From: Moringa oleifera
Taxonomy: Eukaryota > Streptophyta > Magnoliopsida > Brassicales > Moringaceae
Length of the DNA stretch: 64,000 bases
Assembly: GCA_021397835.1 (NCBI GenBank)
Contig: JAJFZO010000889.1
Location: forward strand, 1,984,001-2,048,000
Direction of reading: 5' to 3'
The notes beneath the pieces are model-generated. The model was not told the origin of the DNA. It ran no database searches and saw only the letters and a list, made by a program, of their open reading frames with translations. Below, piece after piece: positions 12,826 to 29,499 of this stretch (its first letter is position 1; each line of letters starts with the position of its first letter). The translations under genes and the position numbers were made by a program.

Positions 12826-13829
12826 TATTTCAAGTTACAATGATTCGCATTTTGTAATAATCACAAAAATATTTCAAAAAACACGTGACGATTTCAGTAA
12901 AGAAATAGTTATTACATATAAAAAGTAACGATTTTCAGAGGAAAGTAATGGTTTTCGGTGGAAAGCAATGATTTTAGATGGGAGCTAACAATTTTGAAAG
13001 GGAAATAATAATTTTAGTAACGAAACATAGATTTCTAAAAAAGAATATGCAATTTTGTGATGAAATAGTGATTTTGTTAAAGATTAACAATTTAATGAAA
13101 GAAGTACCGTTTTAATGAAAGAAGTATCGATTTATATGAGGATATTACGATTTAATAACTTAGGTACGAGTTTTACGAAACAAAGTACGATTTGATCATT
13201 ATTGCATGGTTCTTCAAATCAAGCAACAAAAATATAAATCATGTCATGATTTTCGTTGATATAAATAAAAACTTTGCAATTCTATTATACCTGTCATCCT
13301 CTCGACTATCCAAACACTTTTTGGTTTTGAAAAGCAATATATTACAAGAAACATGAGCTTCGTTCTTAGTGTTTTTGAGGTTTTTTTTTAATTTATTTTG
13401 CTATAGAGAAAAGCCAGCCAACAATATCAATAACTGACTTCAAATCCATTTCTAGATCTTAATTGGATAGATCTTAAATATAAAAGCGAGGAGAAAGAGC
13501 GAAAAGAAAAAGACTAAAGAAAGAGAAAGAATATCGAAAAAAGAGAGAACTTAAAAAGATAAAGAAAGTATTCGAACATACCTATTAAATTTTGAGTTCA
13601 TTTAATTTTAAAGGTAAATCATCTTCACAATATATTTAAATATTAAAAAATAAATATTAATAAAAATAAATTTTTTATAAAAATAGGTACGAGAGGTGGC
13701 AATTTTCACAAAAAACGAAGGAAGAAACAACGAGTCATGATACAGTGGCAGCCAAGCTCAATCCATTGTTTTAAGAATTATCATCGATGTCATGGGCGAC
13801 TATTCTTCATGGTAATGACCTTAAGCCAA
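12826..13829. other. MULE flank with degenerate short repeats
   Basis: From 12,880 to 13,200 the sequence repeats loose variants of gtaacgattttag and gaaagaagta, low-complexity and purine-rich. It may be the subterminal region of the MULE. The remainder (13,200-13,829) is A-rich with no gene visible. Confidence 0.5.
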
Positions 13830-14225
13830 ATCCACGCTCACCTACTTACCTACCAGAAGCAAATTAACCCACGTGATCCATTCATAATCCTTACAGGCCT
13901 TCCAATAGTATTCACCTGTTTTCCTCTTGGTGCTTGTAAGGTTTTCTTCTAAATCAATTCTTTTTAAAGTTTAAAATTCCAAAAGAAACGCTACAATTGG
14001 ATCCAGAGAGAACAATCACGATCACTTAATTAATTTCATAGCTTTAAATGATAAAATAATCAACCCTCGAGATTAAATTACAAGATAAATCAACTTGAAG
14101 CTATCTTCAACATTGGAAGCAGAGTCGCTTTCAAACTTGAAATTTGATTAAGTTTTCCTATCTCATGTTTACCTCAATTAAACTGCACCCTTAAAATTTG
14201 AAAGTGATTGAATCATCAACTCGGC
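13830..14225. repeat. Relict of a CYP79 5'-flank duplication unit
   Basis: The run from 13,838 (cacctacttacctacc, cacaggcc-like block, tgttttcctc) matches the distal 5' flanks of CYP79 copy 3 (about 40,180-40,300) and copy 5 (about 63,260-63,380) in the same order and orientation. From 13,918 to about 14,225 it matches window positions 1-360. No P450 exon lies to its left, where one would be expected by analogy, so the gene appears lost or replaced. Confidence 0.55.
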
Positions 14226-14239
14226 TCTTTTATTAAATA

Positions 14240-14275
14240 CATATATATATACACACACAGAGAGAGAATAAAATC
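14240..14275. repeat. Compound microsatellite (AT)n(AC)n(AG)n
   Basis: Short runs of at, ac and ag dinucleotides read directly at about 14,242-14,269. Confidence 0.8.
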
Positions 14276-14815
14276 ACTTAGACTTGTACTGTTGACATCA
14301 GCCAAAGCTATTGATAGTAACCAAGGTAATACCTTGGATATATATATAACCATATAATAAAATCACTTAGCCTAATATACCATGCATGCATGTAATTCAG
14401 TTATATGATTGCAGGGATCCTGTGCACGTATAGGAGCATGTCCCACTGGCAATCAACGATGATAATTAAAACAAGAGAAGCGGAGTGATTTCATTGCAAG
14501 TAGTGGTGTTGTATTAATAAGGTAGGGTCGAAACTACAGGTTTCTTGTCCTGTCTTAATTACCAGTAAACATTCCCTGTAATCTACGAGGGCACAACTGC
14601 TACAGGGTGCTGGAATATTACATGATTGTTTCTCTTTCTAACGTGCACGAAACGCAAAGATGCATAAATAACAACCCTAAATTTATCAAAACTGTGGGAA
14701 GCAAGAAACAGAGAAGGTAAATGTAGGAAGCAGTGAGTGACATGCAGAGACAAAGAGAAGAAAGAGAAAGAGAGATGGGGAACAGTGACATGACGCAAAT
14801 CCAGTGATGGCCGGC

Positions 14816-14985
14816 TTCTTAATTAGTTTATCACGTGCTTTGAATTTGAGTTTGGTTGGTAGGTAGGTAGGTGAGCTCTCTCAAGTGAGGGCCTCAGTAC
14901 CTTATTGATTTAGCTCGTGCTTTTTAATTTCAGCTGGTTGGTTGATAGGTAGGTGAGCTCTATCTTTCTCTCTCTTTGTGACAGT
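14816..14985. repeat. Imperfect tandem duplication, about 86 bp
   Basis: Two successive units share (t)cgtgcttt, a TTT-rich run, ggttggt(t/a)ggtaggtgagctct. The second starts near 14,900. No coding role is seen. Confidence 0.7.
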
Positions 14986-17900
14986 CTCAATAATTTTTTT
15001 TTTTTATTGATCGTGAAGTTATAAAATTTTATGAATTAACTACACCCAAAAAAATTATATTTTGTTTGTATTTTTAAATCAAATTTTTTTAAAAAAATTA
15101 CATAATTAAAGTTTATATTTTAACATTTTTTATTGTAATATTTTTGTTTGATTAACAAAAAATATAATTTAAAAAAATAATCATCATTTTATACATTAAA
15201 ATTTATGAAAGGTAAGTTAATGAAATTTAGTGGAAGAAAGTTTAATTTTTGCATATGTCAAAATGTAATTTTTTAATTGATGTAATATTTTTATAGGTAT
15301 CAACGTAATAATTTATATAAAATATGAATATATATGACTGTATTTTTGTGTGAAAGATTTTTGATGATAGATTATACACTTGTAAATCTGCAATTAAAAC
15401 AGGGAAATCAAGTATCAAACCTTGCTTTGAGATATATATTAGGACATTGAAATCAAGAGTTAAAATATGTAAATAACATATCAAATAAACAAAAGATTTT
15501 ATTTATTTTTGGAGTTATGTCCTCAATTTAATTTTAAATTAATCAAATTTATTGTAATTTTATTAATTTTATCTTTCTGTTTAAATTTAATATTTTTAAT
15601 TATGAAAATAATATTCCTATTGAACGATGCACAAACACATGGTAGAAATTAGATAATATAATATAATATATAAGAAATGTCATTTTCAAATGGGCCTACC
15701 CAACTAATGCATGACCAATAGAATTAAGGCAATTGCCCACTGGCCCTAGCCGGATAATGCATCATTGAAGTGAGTTCACACCAGAGCTGGACAAGTCATT
15801 TTTCAAGTGGGCTATTATGGGAATAGTAAAATTAAGATTATAAAATTCAAAAAATAAAAAATTGAGTATCGGGAATTTCAATCAGAGATTAGACACTTGT
15901 TTTTTGAACTTATACATGTTTTCTAATTTATTGATATAAAATTTTCTATATACATGTTATTTTATTTCAATTAACTGAATCTATTATAATTTTGAAGAAA
16001 AATTCAAAATTTTCAATTTATTTTTTTATTTCAATAAATTTAAAGAGTTAAACAACTTTTTAATTGGACTGTATGTGCCTTACCAATGTAATGTTAATTT
16101 TATTAGTTGAATACCAAAATATTATGAAATTTAAATTTTATTTATTAAAATTTATAAATTTAAGATAGAATAGTTATAAATAATTAATACAAAAATAATA
16201 TAATCTCAATTCTATTAATTGAGTATTATGAAATAATAATGTATATCTAATTTTATTAATTATATGTTAAAATTTATTATAATTCTAATTTTTTTTCATT
16301 AATTTTATTCATTTCCCCATGTCACATATCTTTGTATGTATTTCAATCAAATAGAAATAAATATCAATATCAATAATTTTTTATATTTTTCTTAATTAAT
16401 ATAAAAATATGTTTTCTGCCCATTTGTAAAAAAATAGACAAAAAATGTGTAAATATAAATTACTTTTTGATAAATTTTTTTAATAAATGAAAATTTCTTC
16501 CAAAACGTTTTTTTAGCTTTTATGTTTTAATTATCATTTTTATGATAATTTTTGTAAGCATCCTAATTTATTTAATGTGATTAAAACCTTGGTTTGTAAC
16601 AATAACAAAAACCACAGTTCAAGTTCAAATGTGATGTGCTATGAACTCCTCCAATAACATGATCACACAAACGTGTATCACACCAACAAAATACAAATAA
16701 TTAGTGGTGCCAACCCATTGAATATTTTTACTTTATTAAATTACTCGGTCAAGAAACGTGAGCATCTTATACACCACATGGATAACATATTTATTTAATA
16801 TTTTATTTTATTAAAATAATTTCGTATGATATGATATTATATGACTAACATCATTTTTATCATCAAAAAAATATGTTTGTTTTCTTCTCAAAATTTTCTT
16901 GTTATTTTTATTCTATTCGTTGATTATTATGAAATTAAAATAAACTTTTCAAACGTAAATTTCAAACAATAAATAATGATTAATTAAACAAATTATATAA
17001 ATCATAATAAAACACAAATTTAATTTATCTAACTAAATAGATTTACATATAAACATTAAACAGATCAATTCAATTATGGTACCGTTAATTTTGAATCATA
17101 ATCAGATTGACGGGATTGACTAAAATTTTAAATTTTAAATTTTAATTATATATCTATTTATGTTATGCTATTTGACATTTTTAAATTTTAATTTCAACAT
17201 CTCAGAAAAAAATTATGTTTACCATAATATTAAGATACGAGTTCATGTTGAAGCATAAAAAATTTCAAGGTCTTGAAGACAATCAAAGATTATCCTATTA
17301 AGATATTTAATTATTTTAAAAAACATAAAAAGTTTAAAATTATAGGGAATTCAAAATTTGAATCAATAATATCCAACAAGAAAGTTATACTTTTAAATTA
17401 AGTAACAATTATTTAAATTTAAGTTTTGTTTTGTTTTTTCTACAATTCTAAAATTCCACTTGTAAATGTATGTTATATATTAAATGGTAATTATAAGTGA
17501 ATTCTATTCTTTTTCTTCCATAATATTTTTGTATAAATTGATTTATTGGATTGAAATACATAATGAAAGATAAATTTTTTTTCTAAAGTCTGAATTTCTA
17601 GAGCCATTTATTTAATTAATATTTTTTATTTTTTATAATATTTTATATCAATATTTAAATGTCAAATTTTCTATAAAAAAAGAAAAGAAAAGAAAAGCAT
17701 CCCAATGATACCTAAGTAGGCCATGTTGGGCCGTTTCTTTTAAAAATCTCTGTGTAGCACGGCAGCGCGACCCACTTATGTAATGAGGCCTGCGCACTTT
17801 TATAGTTAGCCCAAATATAGGTTCATGATTTTTCTTGTGGATTTGATCTTATAAGGTGTTCCTTATCAATCTTTCAAAAATAAATAAATAAATCATGTGA

Positions 17901-20900
17901 TGCAATTTTCCTAATATAACTACACAAACATTTGGTCGAATAATATATTATATGGTTCAATAATATGATATTGTATATAAAGAAAAGTAGATTTCGATAT
18001 AAAGAGATCCATGCACACCATGATGAAGTTGCAGGCTGGCAATGAGCTAGAACCAGGCATAGAGTGGGAGATAATGAAGAGAAGATGAAAGCCAAAATGA
18101 TCGAATGGGATATGCATGTAGCTGACACTGAGGGCTAGAATTTCAAAGATTGACAATGTCTTATTGGGCCCAAACAATTCCCAGTGTTACAGAATAGTAG
18201 CTTTTATGCCAAATAAATGTTACATATTTTTTTTTTAATGTGAACTGTATCCACTTTTTGAATAGGGTATTTTGATATATTTAATAAATAATAAAAAATA
18301 AATATATATTTTTTATTGATGTTTTGCCAAACATCCATGGGAAAATATACGATTTAGAGATGTATGAGATTGTTGATGTGATTTTTAAAAAAATATTGAT
18401 ATTAGATATGCTTAGAAAAAAATTTTATGAGTAAACATTTTATAAAATTTTGATGTTTTCTTTATATTACTAATCAAATTTTTATATACAAAAATAACAA
18501 ATTAAATCTTAATTTATTAATTTTATTTAAATTAAATATTATTAAAAAATTAAAAATCGAGAGCATTCAAAATGAATATTTTTTATACAATAAATTTTGA
18601 CTTAAAATTTTTTATAGACTATAAAAAATATTCAAGTTATTGTCATAAAAATTTTTATAATTTTTTGAGTAATTATGTTATTTTTTTAAAAATTTAACAT
18701 TATAAATTTTTTTAAAAAAAAAATTAAAAAAAATTATGAAACTTTTTATAATGGTAACTTAATTTTTTTTGTGATGATAACTTAAATATTTTTTTTTCAT
18801 TTAAAAAAAATTAAGTCAAAATTTATTATTTAATATGAATATTTATAATTTTTAATAAAATTTAATTTAAACTAAATTGATAGATTAAGATTGAATCTAT
18901 TATTTTTATAATTTAAAAGTTTGATTGATAACATATGATAAAAATCAAAATTTTAATTTTGTTTTGAAAAACTTTATACTTAAAAATCAAAATTTGAATA
19001 TCTAAAAAATTCAGGTTTAGCATTCAATTTTATACTTTTTGTTACTATAAAAAATAGTATAGAGAAAGGTCACTCAATGATTATAGAGAGATAAAAGAGT
19101 TGGGGGATCATATTTCTAGCTGTGAAAGGGCATTTCAAAGGAGGATGAGTATGGGGTGTTCCCTAAGATCATTGACCTGGTGCTTAAGTCAGTGATAAAG
19201 TTAGCACTAAAACATTAATAGAAGGTGCGAAGGATTGCTCAAGCAAGAGCTTAAGAGGGTATCTATAGAGTTGGGAGGCACGAGTCTAGCCTTTTTGAAG
19301 CTTCTGAGAATCAGTGAGAATCAAAGGCAGAAATTCCGAGCGAGGGTCTAGGTGCTTAGCTAAGCTGTCCAAGAAGTTCTTCCCACAAGCTTCCATCAGC
19401 TTTTACTGTTAGAGTGGTCGAAGGTTGATGAAGATATGTATAGTCGTTGGGCTTGGAGCGGCTTTCTGCAACTGATGGACCTATCTCTCATTATTGGCTG
19501 GGATTGATGGCTTAACCATCAAGCTTTTGGATTTTTTCGTTTTGGGTTGGACTACACCAACTTTAGCTTAGTCATTAAGATTCATTTGGTAACGTAACAT
19601 AGGATTAAATTATTTTGATAGGATAAGATTGAATTGGATAGAAATTATATTAATATTAAATTACGATTATTATAATTTTAAATTAAAATTAAAATTAATT
19701 TTGATTTATTTTAAAATATTTTGATGTTAACAAAAATAATAATATAATTTAATATTTATAAAAAAATTTAGCTTGTATAATAATCAATCAATAAATACAA
19801 TAATTATTTTTAATTTTTTAATTTAAATCTTTTGTAATTTTTTATTATGATTTATTACCTTTTGACTTAAAAAAATATGATAATAAACTAAGTTTTATAG
19901 ACATAAGTAATAACTAAAAATTAATTACAAACGTTTAGTCAATAATATTAATATCCTTAGAATGAGTTAGATTAATTTTGAATAATTTTTAAATAGTTCA
20001 AAAATTAGAGTTAAAGTTATTTTTATGCATTTTTAATATATATAATGTTTGATTCCTAAAAAATATATATATATGATTTTTTAATTTTTATTATTTTAAA
20101 AATATGTTTATATTAATCTATAACAAATTTATTAATAATATAAATTAAAATTTATTTTTATGCATTTTTAATTCATAATTTAAGGAATATTTTTTTATTT
20201 TACTAATTTAAAAGAATAAAATTATTTTTTATAATAGGAGAAAAAAAATATACGAGATAAGTTTATCTTAATCTTATTCTTACACTCAACATGAAATTAA
20301 AATAAAAAAATTGTTTACCAAATATAATTTTATTATTTAAATACATTGATAATATCATTTATATCCCTTAATAAGGACAAAAGTAGAGTATTCTAAGCCA
20401 TAACACTTAATGATTGCCACGGCAATATGAAAAATGTGATAGAAAACAATCCTAAGACAGGTGAAGACAATAATGACAATCACCGTGCAGCTGAGGACTT
20501 TGATCTAATAGTAATAATAATAATAATAAAATATAAAAATTAAAAATAACCAAACTATTAAAGATTAATACAATTTTTATAATAACATAAAAAAAAATTA
20601 AGTTACTCAATGAAAATCTATAGTGTTTTCCATCAAATATTTCAATGATTAACATTTTTACCTTATTACACTAAAATTACAAAATCCCTTTACTTGTGTA
20701 GCACTCTGTCAAAATCTGATAATAAATGCATATAACACATTTTGAGATTTAATATAAATGAAAAAAAAGGGTTTTAAAGCAAATAAATATTCATTATAGA
20801 TCACGTGCTTATTAGACACGTATTGTTTAACATATATAAGTTTACAAAATTGGAAACAAATCTTAACATGGACACAAGATATTTACAATATTGTCCTTAT

Positions 20901-22340
20901 CAATAATTCTAACAATCCTTTATCGCAAACCCACAAAGACAAACAAAGATACCCATTTAGATTTGGTCCAACATAATAAAATAAAATAAAATCTTAAAAA
21001 TAAAAGAGTGAGAAATGTATCAAGTTAGTTGAAAAGCTTTGCCGCTTATGCATCACGTGGATTGATGTTTACATAAGGTAGGTTGGTAGGTTGGTGCGTA
21101 GTCACCACGCTTCCTCTTTCATTCAACACTCTTCTATCATTAGTTAGTACACTGTTGCATGATTATGCCAACACAGCCCCACCTTTAACATATATTTTAT
21201 AATTATTCTTTAACACAATTAATCTACTCTTTTCTCTTTAGTTAAATGTTTCTTAAATCATTTAAGACCTGAAGCTTCTAGTGATTTAAACAAAGCCCAG
21301 ATTGTACAGTCAACACAGTTTGATCAGAGAGGAAAAACACAGTTTGCTTCCAGTGAGACTAATTCTAACTTACGGATTGACTTCAGTCCAACTCAAAAGG
21401 AATTTTTGGAGTTTTGTCTTACTGTGATGAATTATTTTCATTTAAGTAATGGTAGCAAAATCTCTCACCACAATTTCATGTCAAATAAAAAATCATTAAT
21501 CAAATATAATTAAATAAATGATTATTTTTTAAGAAATTATAATTGTAAATTAGATTCGATCAAATTTAATATATATATTTGTCATTTTAAAGAGAATTGA
21601 ACATTATGAATTTTTATCATAGGGTGTTTTATAGGGTATACCTTTTGATGAGATTAAACCAAGTTTTTTGTGATCAAAACCAATGATATTGAGTAACAAT
21701 TATGAACATTAATAAATAATTATTTATAATTATATATATATGACAACAAATTAAAATGTGTGTATTTATTTATTTATTATATTATTATGGGTTAACATAT
21801 TTTTATATAGGAATAAAAATCAATGATTTGTTTAAAAAAAATTATAACTCAGGAGGCTTTACATTCTCACTCTCTTACCTAAAATTTGTTTTTGCTAAAA
21901 AGAATGAAACATTTTATCCTAAAAAGAGGTGTTTTAACTGTTTATTTATCAAGTGATGCTCCTTTTTCCTTTGATTTCTTTTATCTCTCGTCAGACGCTG
22001 ATTGGAGAGACTATAGCGTTTGCAGCCACAGCGCAGTAAGAGAGTGTAATTTTGAGTGGCGGGCATGTGTTTCTTGTGTCACCAATGGGGTTCCTGGCTC
22101 ACCCGTTTTCTCACCGGTGACCACAAATGTCGAGCTAATTGCTATTTATTTGAAGGAGATCTTTGTGTCCAGTTGCCCAGCTAGTACCTGCATCTCAACC
22201 CTTCTTATTATCTCACTGTCAAACAACCGAAAGTGGGAACAAGACACGAACTTGTGGTTCAAAAATTGGTGAATTGCACATTGAAGCAAAACCAAGGCGC
22301 CCTTTTCAGTTGAAGTCAAATTGGGTGCATTTGTGTTCAT
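14986..22340. other. Long AT-rich intergenic stretch
   Basis: No gene is supportable. Most of the stretch is simple AT-rich sequence. Two islands stand out: about 17,700-18,180, and 19,040-19,570, which is markedly more GC-rich and looks like the remains of an insertion I cannot classify. A (TAA)n run sits at about 20,509-20,529. The part from about 21,960 to the start of the APS kinase gene probably contains its promoter and 5' leader. Confidence 0.5.
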
Positions 22341-22351
22341 ATATGGCTCTG

Positions 22352-22358
22352 TATATAA
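22352..22358 (+). promoter_or_regulatory. Candidate TATA box of the APS kinase gene
   Basis: TATATAA lies 134 bases before the ATG at 22,492. This would put transcription start near 22,385 and give a leader of roughly 110 bases. It also leaves the short upstream ATG frame at 22,344 untranscribed. Other AT-rich motifs occur nearby, so this is tentative. Confidence 0.35.
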
Positions 22359-22491
22359 CAACATATTGCTGGAGCTGTTGAAAAAACTGCTCTCTCTCCA
22401 AAGCCGTCCGCCGAACTTAGTTGAGTTCTTAGCTTCGGTTTCCTTGCTCTTCTCCCTTTTTGTTTTTGTTGTATCCGTTTTTATCAATCTC

Positions 22492-25609
<3,118 letters not shown>

Positions 25610-25655
25610 AGGCTTAGTTGTCAGTTTGCTGCCACAATTATTCACCTGTAGCATC

Positions 25656-25844
25656 AATAAAGCTTCTCAATTCCTACTGCAGGAAAGGTCCTGCTTTTCT
25701 GTTGAGAGGCAACCCCTTGGTTTCCCGATCTTCTGAGAAGTCACCAAGAACTGGCTTTCATTATTTGGCTTGATGAACGATAGTGGATCCATGAGGGTTA
25801 TGTATAATTGTGTATCATATAACTATCGCTCATTTTGGAATAAA
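25656..25844 (+). terminator. Candidate poly(A) signals of the APS kinase gene
   Basis: AATAAA occurs at 25,656-25,661 and again at 25,839-25,844, 47 and 230 bases after the stop. Either could direct cleavage. Confidence 0.5.
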
Positions 25845-26929
25845 TTGAAGGTCAGATTTTAAATATTTAGAGCTGCTGTGTTTGAATGTATTTACTAGTG
25901 CTGTTTTGTGTAGTTTGAAACATGATTGCTTCTTGTCGTGGATTTACATCAAGAATAGAAAAAGATTAATCTCTAAGGTTTGGATCCCAGCACAAATTGC
26001 AATTTTGTTCTTTCTCCAGAGAAAATGGTGAACCTGGGATGAAAACTGCTCCTCAGAAGAAGTAAATGCTGCAATTTCAGCTGCTGCTCGTTATTGCTCT
26101 TGATAATATACTCTAATTGTTTGGTTGTAATGTCAAATGTATTAGAGCACATGTCTCATCATCAAAGTTAATTTCAACCAAAAAAAAAAAGATTAACAAT
26201 CATATTATACTCATTAAGATGAGTTATCACATAAGTGTCTTTACTAATTTTTTCATTAAAAAAAATCTTGAAATTCTTGGAAAATTTTTTGTACATATCA
26301 AATAATATCTTCATAAGTATATCATACTTATAGTTGTTTTCTCTTTCATCACGTTGTTAGCAACATTCTTTAATAGTATCAATTGAATAATATTCAGCAC
26401 CAATTTATCAAGAAGATTCTGATCGTTTTCTAAAATCTTTCTAAGCTTTTAATCGAAAAGCAATTCATGTAACTTTTTTTCATAGAAATAATTCTCAATT
26501 TTCATTCTTTAAGAGACATAATATGTATCATTAAATTTAGTGATCTTATATGATAAATACCAAATTCCTAATTGATGGAATTAACTACCAAATTCTTAAA
26601 ATATCAAAGCAACAATAATCAAATGAATCAAATAATTACAAAAACACATAATTTATAATAGTTTAATCTCAAGTGAGAATTACATTCACTTTACTGTTAA
26701 AAATTTTTTCACTAAAAAAAAAATTATACTAAAAATATATATATTTTTCTAAATACCCTTCAGCCTCCCTTGTAAAATAAAATTTAAAGCTCTTTATGCA
26801 TATATAAAAATTTTCTGGTTGTATAATAAAGCATGAAAGTAACAATTCCTGTATGAAAATTTTATAATATGTTTCTACCTAAATTGGTCTCTACATTGTA
26901 TTTAACGGGCATAAAGCCTCTTTTTTGAT
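25845..26929. other. Intergenic, no gene seen
   Basis: The first 250 bases may still be APS kinase 3' region. The remainder is AT-rich without a recognisable gene or element. Confidence 0.5.
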
Positions 26930-27329
26930 GTACTTTCTTGTCATTCACCTGGAATAGCAGTTGGGAAGCTGAGCTTGTTCTTGTTTCAAATTTTCTTCTT
27001 TGTCACAAATTAAGATCTCGTGTCACAAATTATTTGATTAAGAAGTACGCGTGGACAGCCCGAACACGAACAATCATATATGTATGTCACTATAGATAAA
27101 TGCATTTCATAATTGATTAAACAGACACCAAAAGAGAGACACCGAAGTCTCAAAACCAGTAGCACCTATTACAAGAGACCTAGCCACGCATGTCTTTGAA
27201 ACACTTAAGTCTCAAGCAGCATGGATTGTTATCCACAAAATAAATAAAGAATTTTTCTTTAACTACCCGGCCACCACCACATCTTTATTCTCCTATAGCC
27301 AAATTATTTTAATTCTAACCTTGCAAACA

Positions 27330-29125
27330 TCAGTTTGCTGTCGAGTAGAGATATTGAGGCAAACGGGGCACAGCCCTTAACGTCAAGGGCTTAGCAAGAA
27401 AGAGGTCAGTTTCTGCTTCGCTTAGATCGACATGAGAAGCATTGCCCGGTGCACTCCACGTAAAGCCTTGAACAAGCCTTGCTAGCAACATCGTAGTCAT
27501 GAGGGTCCCTAGCGAAGCTGCAACACAACCACGCCTGCCTGTGCTAAAGGATATGAAGCGCAAATCGTGCTCCGTCAAAGCCACCTCCGCGCACTCATTC
27601 AGGTGGCGTTCCGGCTTGAACTTTGTTGGCTCGTCCCACACATCAGGGTTCCGCCCAAGTCCGTAGCGACTCAACAGCACGTGGCTGCCCTTGGGGATGA
27701 AGTAGCCGGCAACAGTAGTGTCGGTCAAGGCCACATGTGGAACATTAAAGGGTGCAACTGGGTGGAGCCGGAAAGCTTCTCTGATACATGCCTTCGTGTA
27801 GTTGAGTTTGGGAATATCGGATTCTTGGACTAGTCTGTCCTTCCCGACCACCCTATCAATTTCCTCCACAGCTTTTTGGAGAATCTCAGGTTGATTTACC
27901 ATCTCTCCAAGTATCCATTCCACAGCGTTTGCTGGATTGTCGACTGCTGCTACCATTAGCTCCTGCATTTCATTTGTCTCTTTAGTAATGTAATTTCGAA
28001 CTACTCGGCATAGAGGATACAGGAATCCAAATATTTAAAAAGTAATGAAAGAAATGGTTATTGAAAAAGGTTTTAAAAAAGACAAAAAAAAAAAGAACTC
28101 ACCCAACATTGCGCTTTGATTTCCTCGGTTGTCAGCAGCGTCTGGCCGTTGGTACCCTTCAAGGTGATGAGGACATCAAGGAAGTCTTCAACCTCCTTCT
28201 CGTTAGGGTTGCCATCCCTCCATTGCTTGATCCTCTCATCTATAACAGGATCATGGTACTTGTCGATAGTTTGTTTAGCCTCCTTCACTATCTTCTCATG
28301 GCCGTCCAAATCAAGCCCTAGCAACCGAGGCAAGAAATCAGAGATGCAGAAAGCATTGACGTAAATGAGGCTAGTGAAGAGAGCATCAACATGCTCTATC
28401 TCGTCAACTCCTGGGCTCCCATCTGGCATCGGCTCCCCAAAGTATCTCTTGCCGAACAACAGTTTCCTGATCACATTTCCAGTGTAACACCTGGTCGCAA
28501 TTCTTAAGTCCACATTATCAGAGTGCTTGGACTGATTGTAGATGTACTCGACGAGATTGTCGGCCTCCTCAGTTCTCTTGTCGTGCATCCACTGTTGCCT
28601 CGCCGTACAAATTATCTCGGTCATCAAGACTCTTCTCATCTTTTTCCATTGATCCCCATACGGCGCAAAAGCAGCGCTTAAGAAACCACGGCTGAAGATT
28701 CGCGAGGCGAAGGAAAGTAAAGATCTTGATTGAAAGATGGAGTCCTGGTTCTTTAAGAACTCTCGAGCAATCTTAGGACACGTAACTGGGATCACATGGG
28801 TGTTGCCTAGACGAAAACAGGCTATGTTGGTGTTGTTCTCCTTCATAAAGCGATGAATCCATCGAAATGTCGGCCTGTTGCGGAGCATCTCAGGGACACT
28901 GCCTATGACAGGCCAAGGGACTGGCCCTGGAGGGAGCGTGGCTTGCTTGTTGGTGCCCTTGCCTTGGCGGGTTTTCTGCCTAGAGCTTAATCTTTTGGTT
29001 ATCAGTATCACCGTCGCCATCAAAACAACAGCCTGAAAGGTAGCGAAGCAAGCACTAAAAATGGGCGTCATGCTTGCAGCGATGGGCCAGTTTAAGAGCC
29101 CTAGAGGATTCAAGGCTAGAGACAT
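27330..29125 (-). CDS. CYP79 cytochrome P450, copy 1 (CYP79D-like), 551 aa
   Basis: CYP79s N-hydroxylate an amino acid twice and decarboxylate it to an aldoxime on the ER membrane. Exon 1 is 29,125-28,103 and exon 2 is 27,962-27,330. The 140-bp phase-0 intron (GTGAGT..TGCAG) falls between Trp341 and Glu342. Landmarks: membrane anchor about residues 17-43; proline-rich hinge near 62-72; helix-C WKKMRR about 160-165; I-helix DNPANAVEW 349-357, the CYP79 substitute for the usual threonine motif; ExxR Glu403/Arg406; PERH 458-461; heme loop FSTGRRGC with Cys487. All essential residues are present and the frame is intact. Copy 2 is its closest relative; most differences lie in the first 65 residues. 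Here the hinge reads ATLPPGP, against APLPPGP in the other four. Substrate cannot be read from sequence; CYP79D members known to me use Val/Ile or other amino acids. Confidence 0.95.
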
Positions 29126-29232
29126 GGTTATAACTTACAAGCTAGAAGAAGAAAGGGAGATCTAAGCTGTGCTTCAGATCACATGCAGGTTGCGCTCCCT
29201 GTTTGTCGAACTTGTGCACATTGGGCTCCCCA

Positions 29233-29238
29233 TTTATA
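29233..29238 (-). promoter_or_regulatory. TATA box, CYP79 copy 1
   Basis: CTATAAATGG on the minus strand, 108 bases upstream of the ATG. It occupies the same relative position in all five CYP79 copies. Confidence 0.8.
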
Positions 29239-29499
29239 GAAATTCTTCGAACAAACATAAGGGATCGAAGGGGTATCATGGTAATTTCAACAAACGAAGT
29301 TGCATACTCTATGCAAGGAATGAAAGACGAACAAGATTGACAGTCGTGTTAGTCTCCCTCTCACATTCGCCGTCCTGACGTTATCATGTTTCCGCCCGAC
29401 AAAAACGAAAAGGGAAATTTCATGCGTTCGTGCTTTGGAGACAATTCCTACGTGGGAAGAATCTAAGATATTCAAAGAAAAAAAAAACATAGTAAAATT

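Noticed and set aside
1..14225. Reading the 1-360 and 13,918-14,225 repeats as LTRs of one large element
   Set aside because: They are strongly diverged, lack TG..CA ends, a primer-binding site and a target duplication, and part of the right copy matches CYP79 5' flanks.
22344..22382. Short upstream ATG frame before the APS kinase gene
   Set aside because: It overlaps the candidate TATA box, so it is probably not transcribed. There is not enough evidence to call a uORF.
22321..22491. Upstream extension of the APS kinase frame
   Set aside because: It contains no ATG before 22,492 and overlaps the likely promoter and leader.
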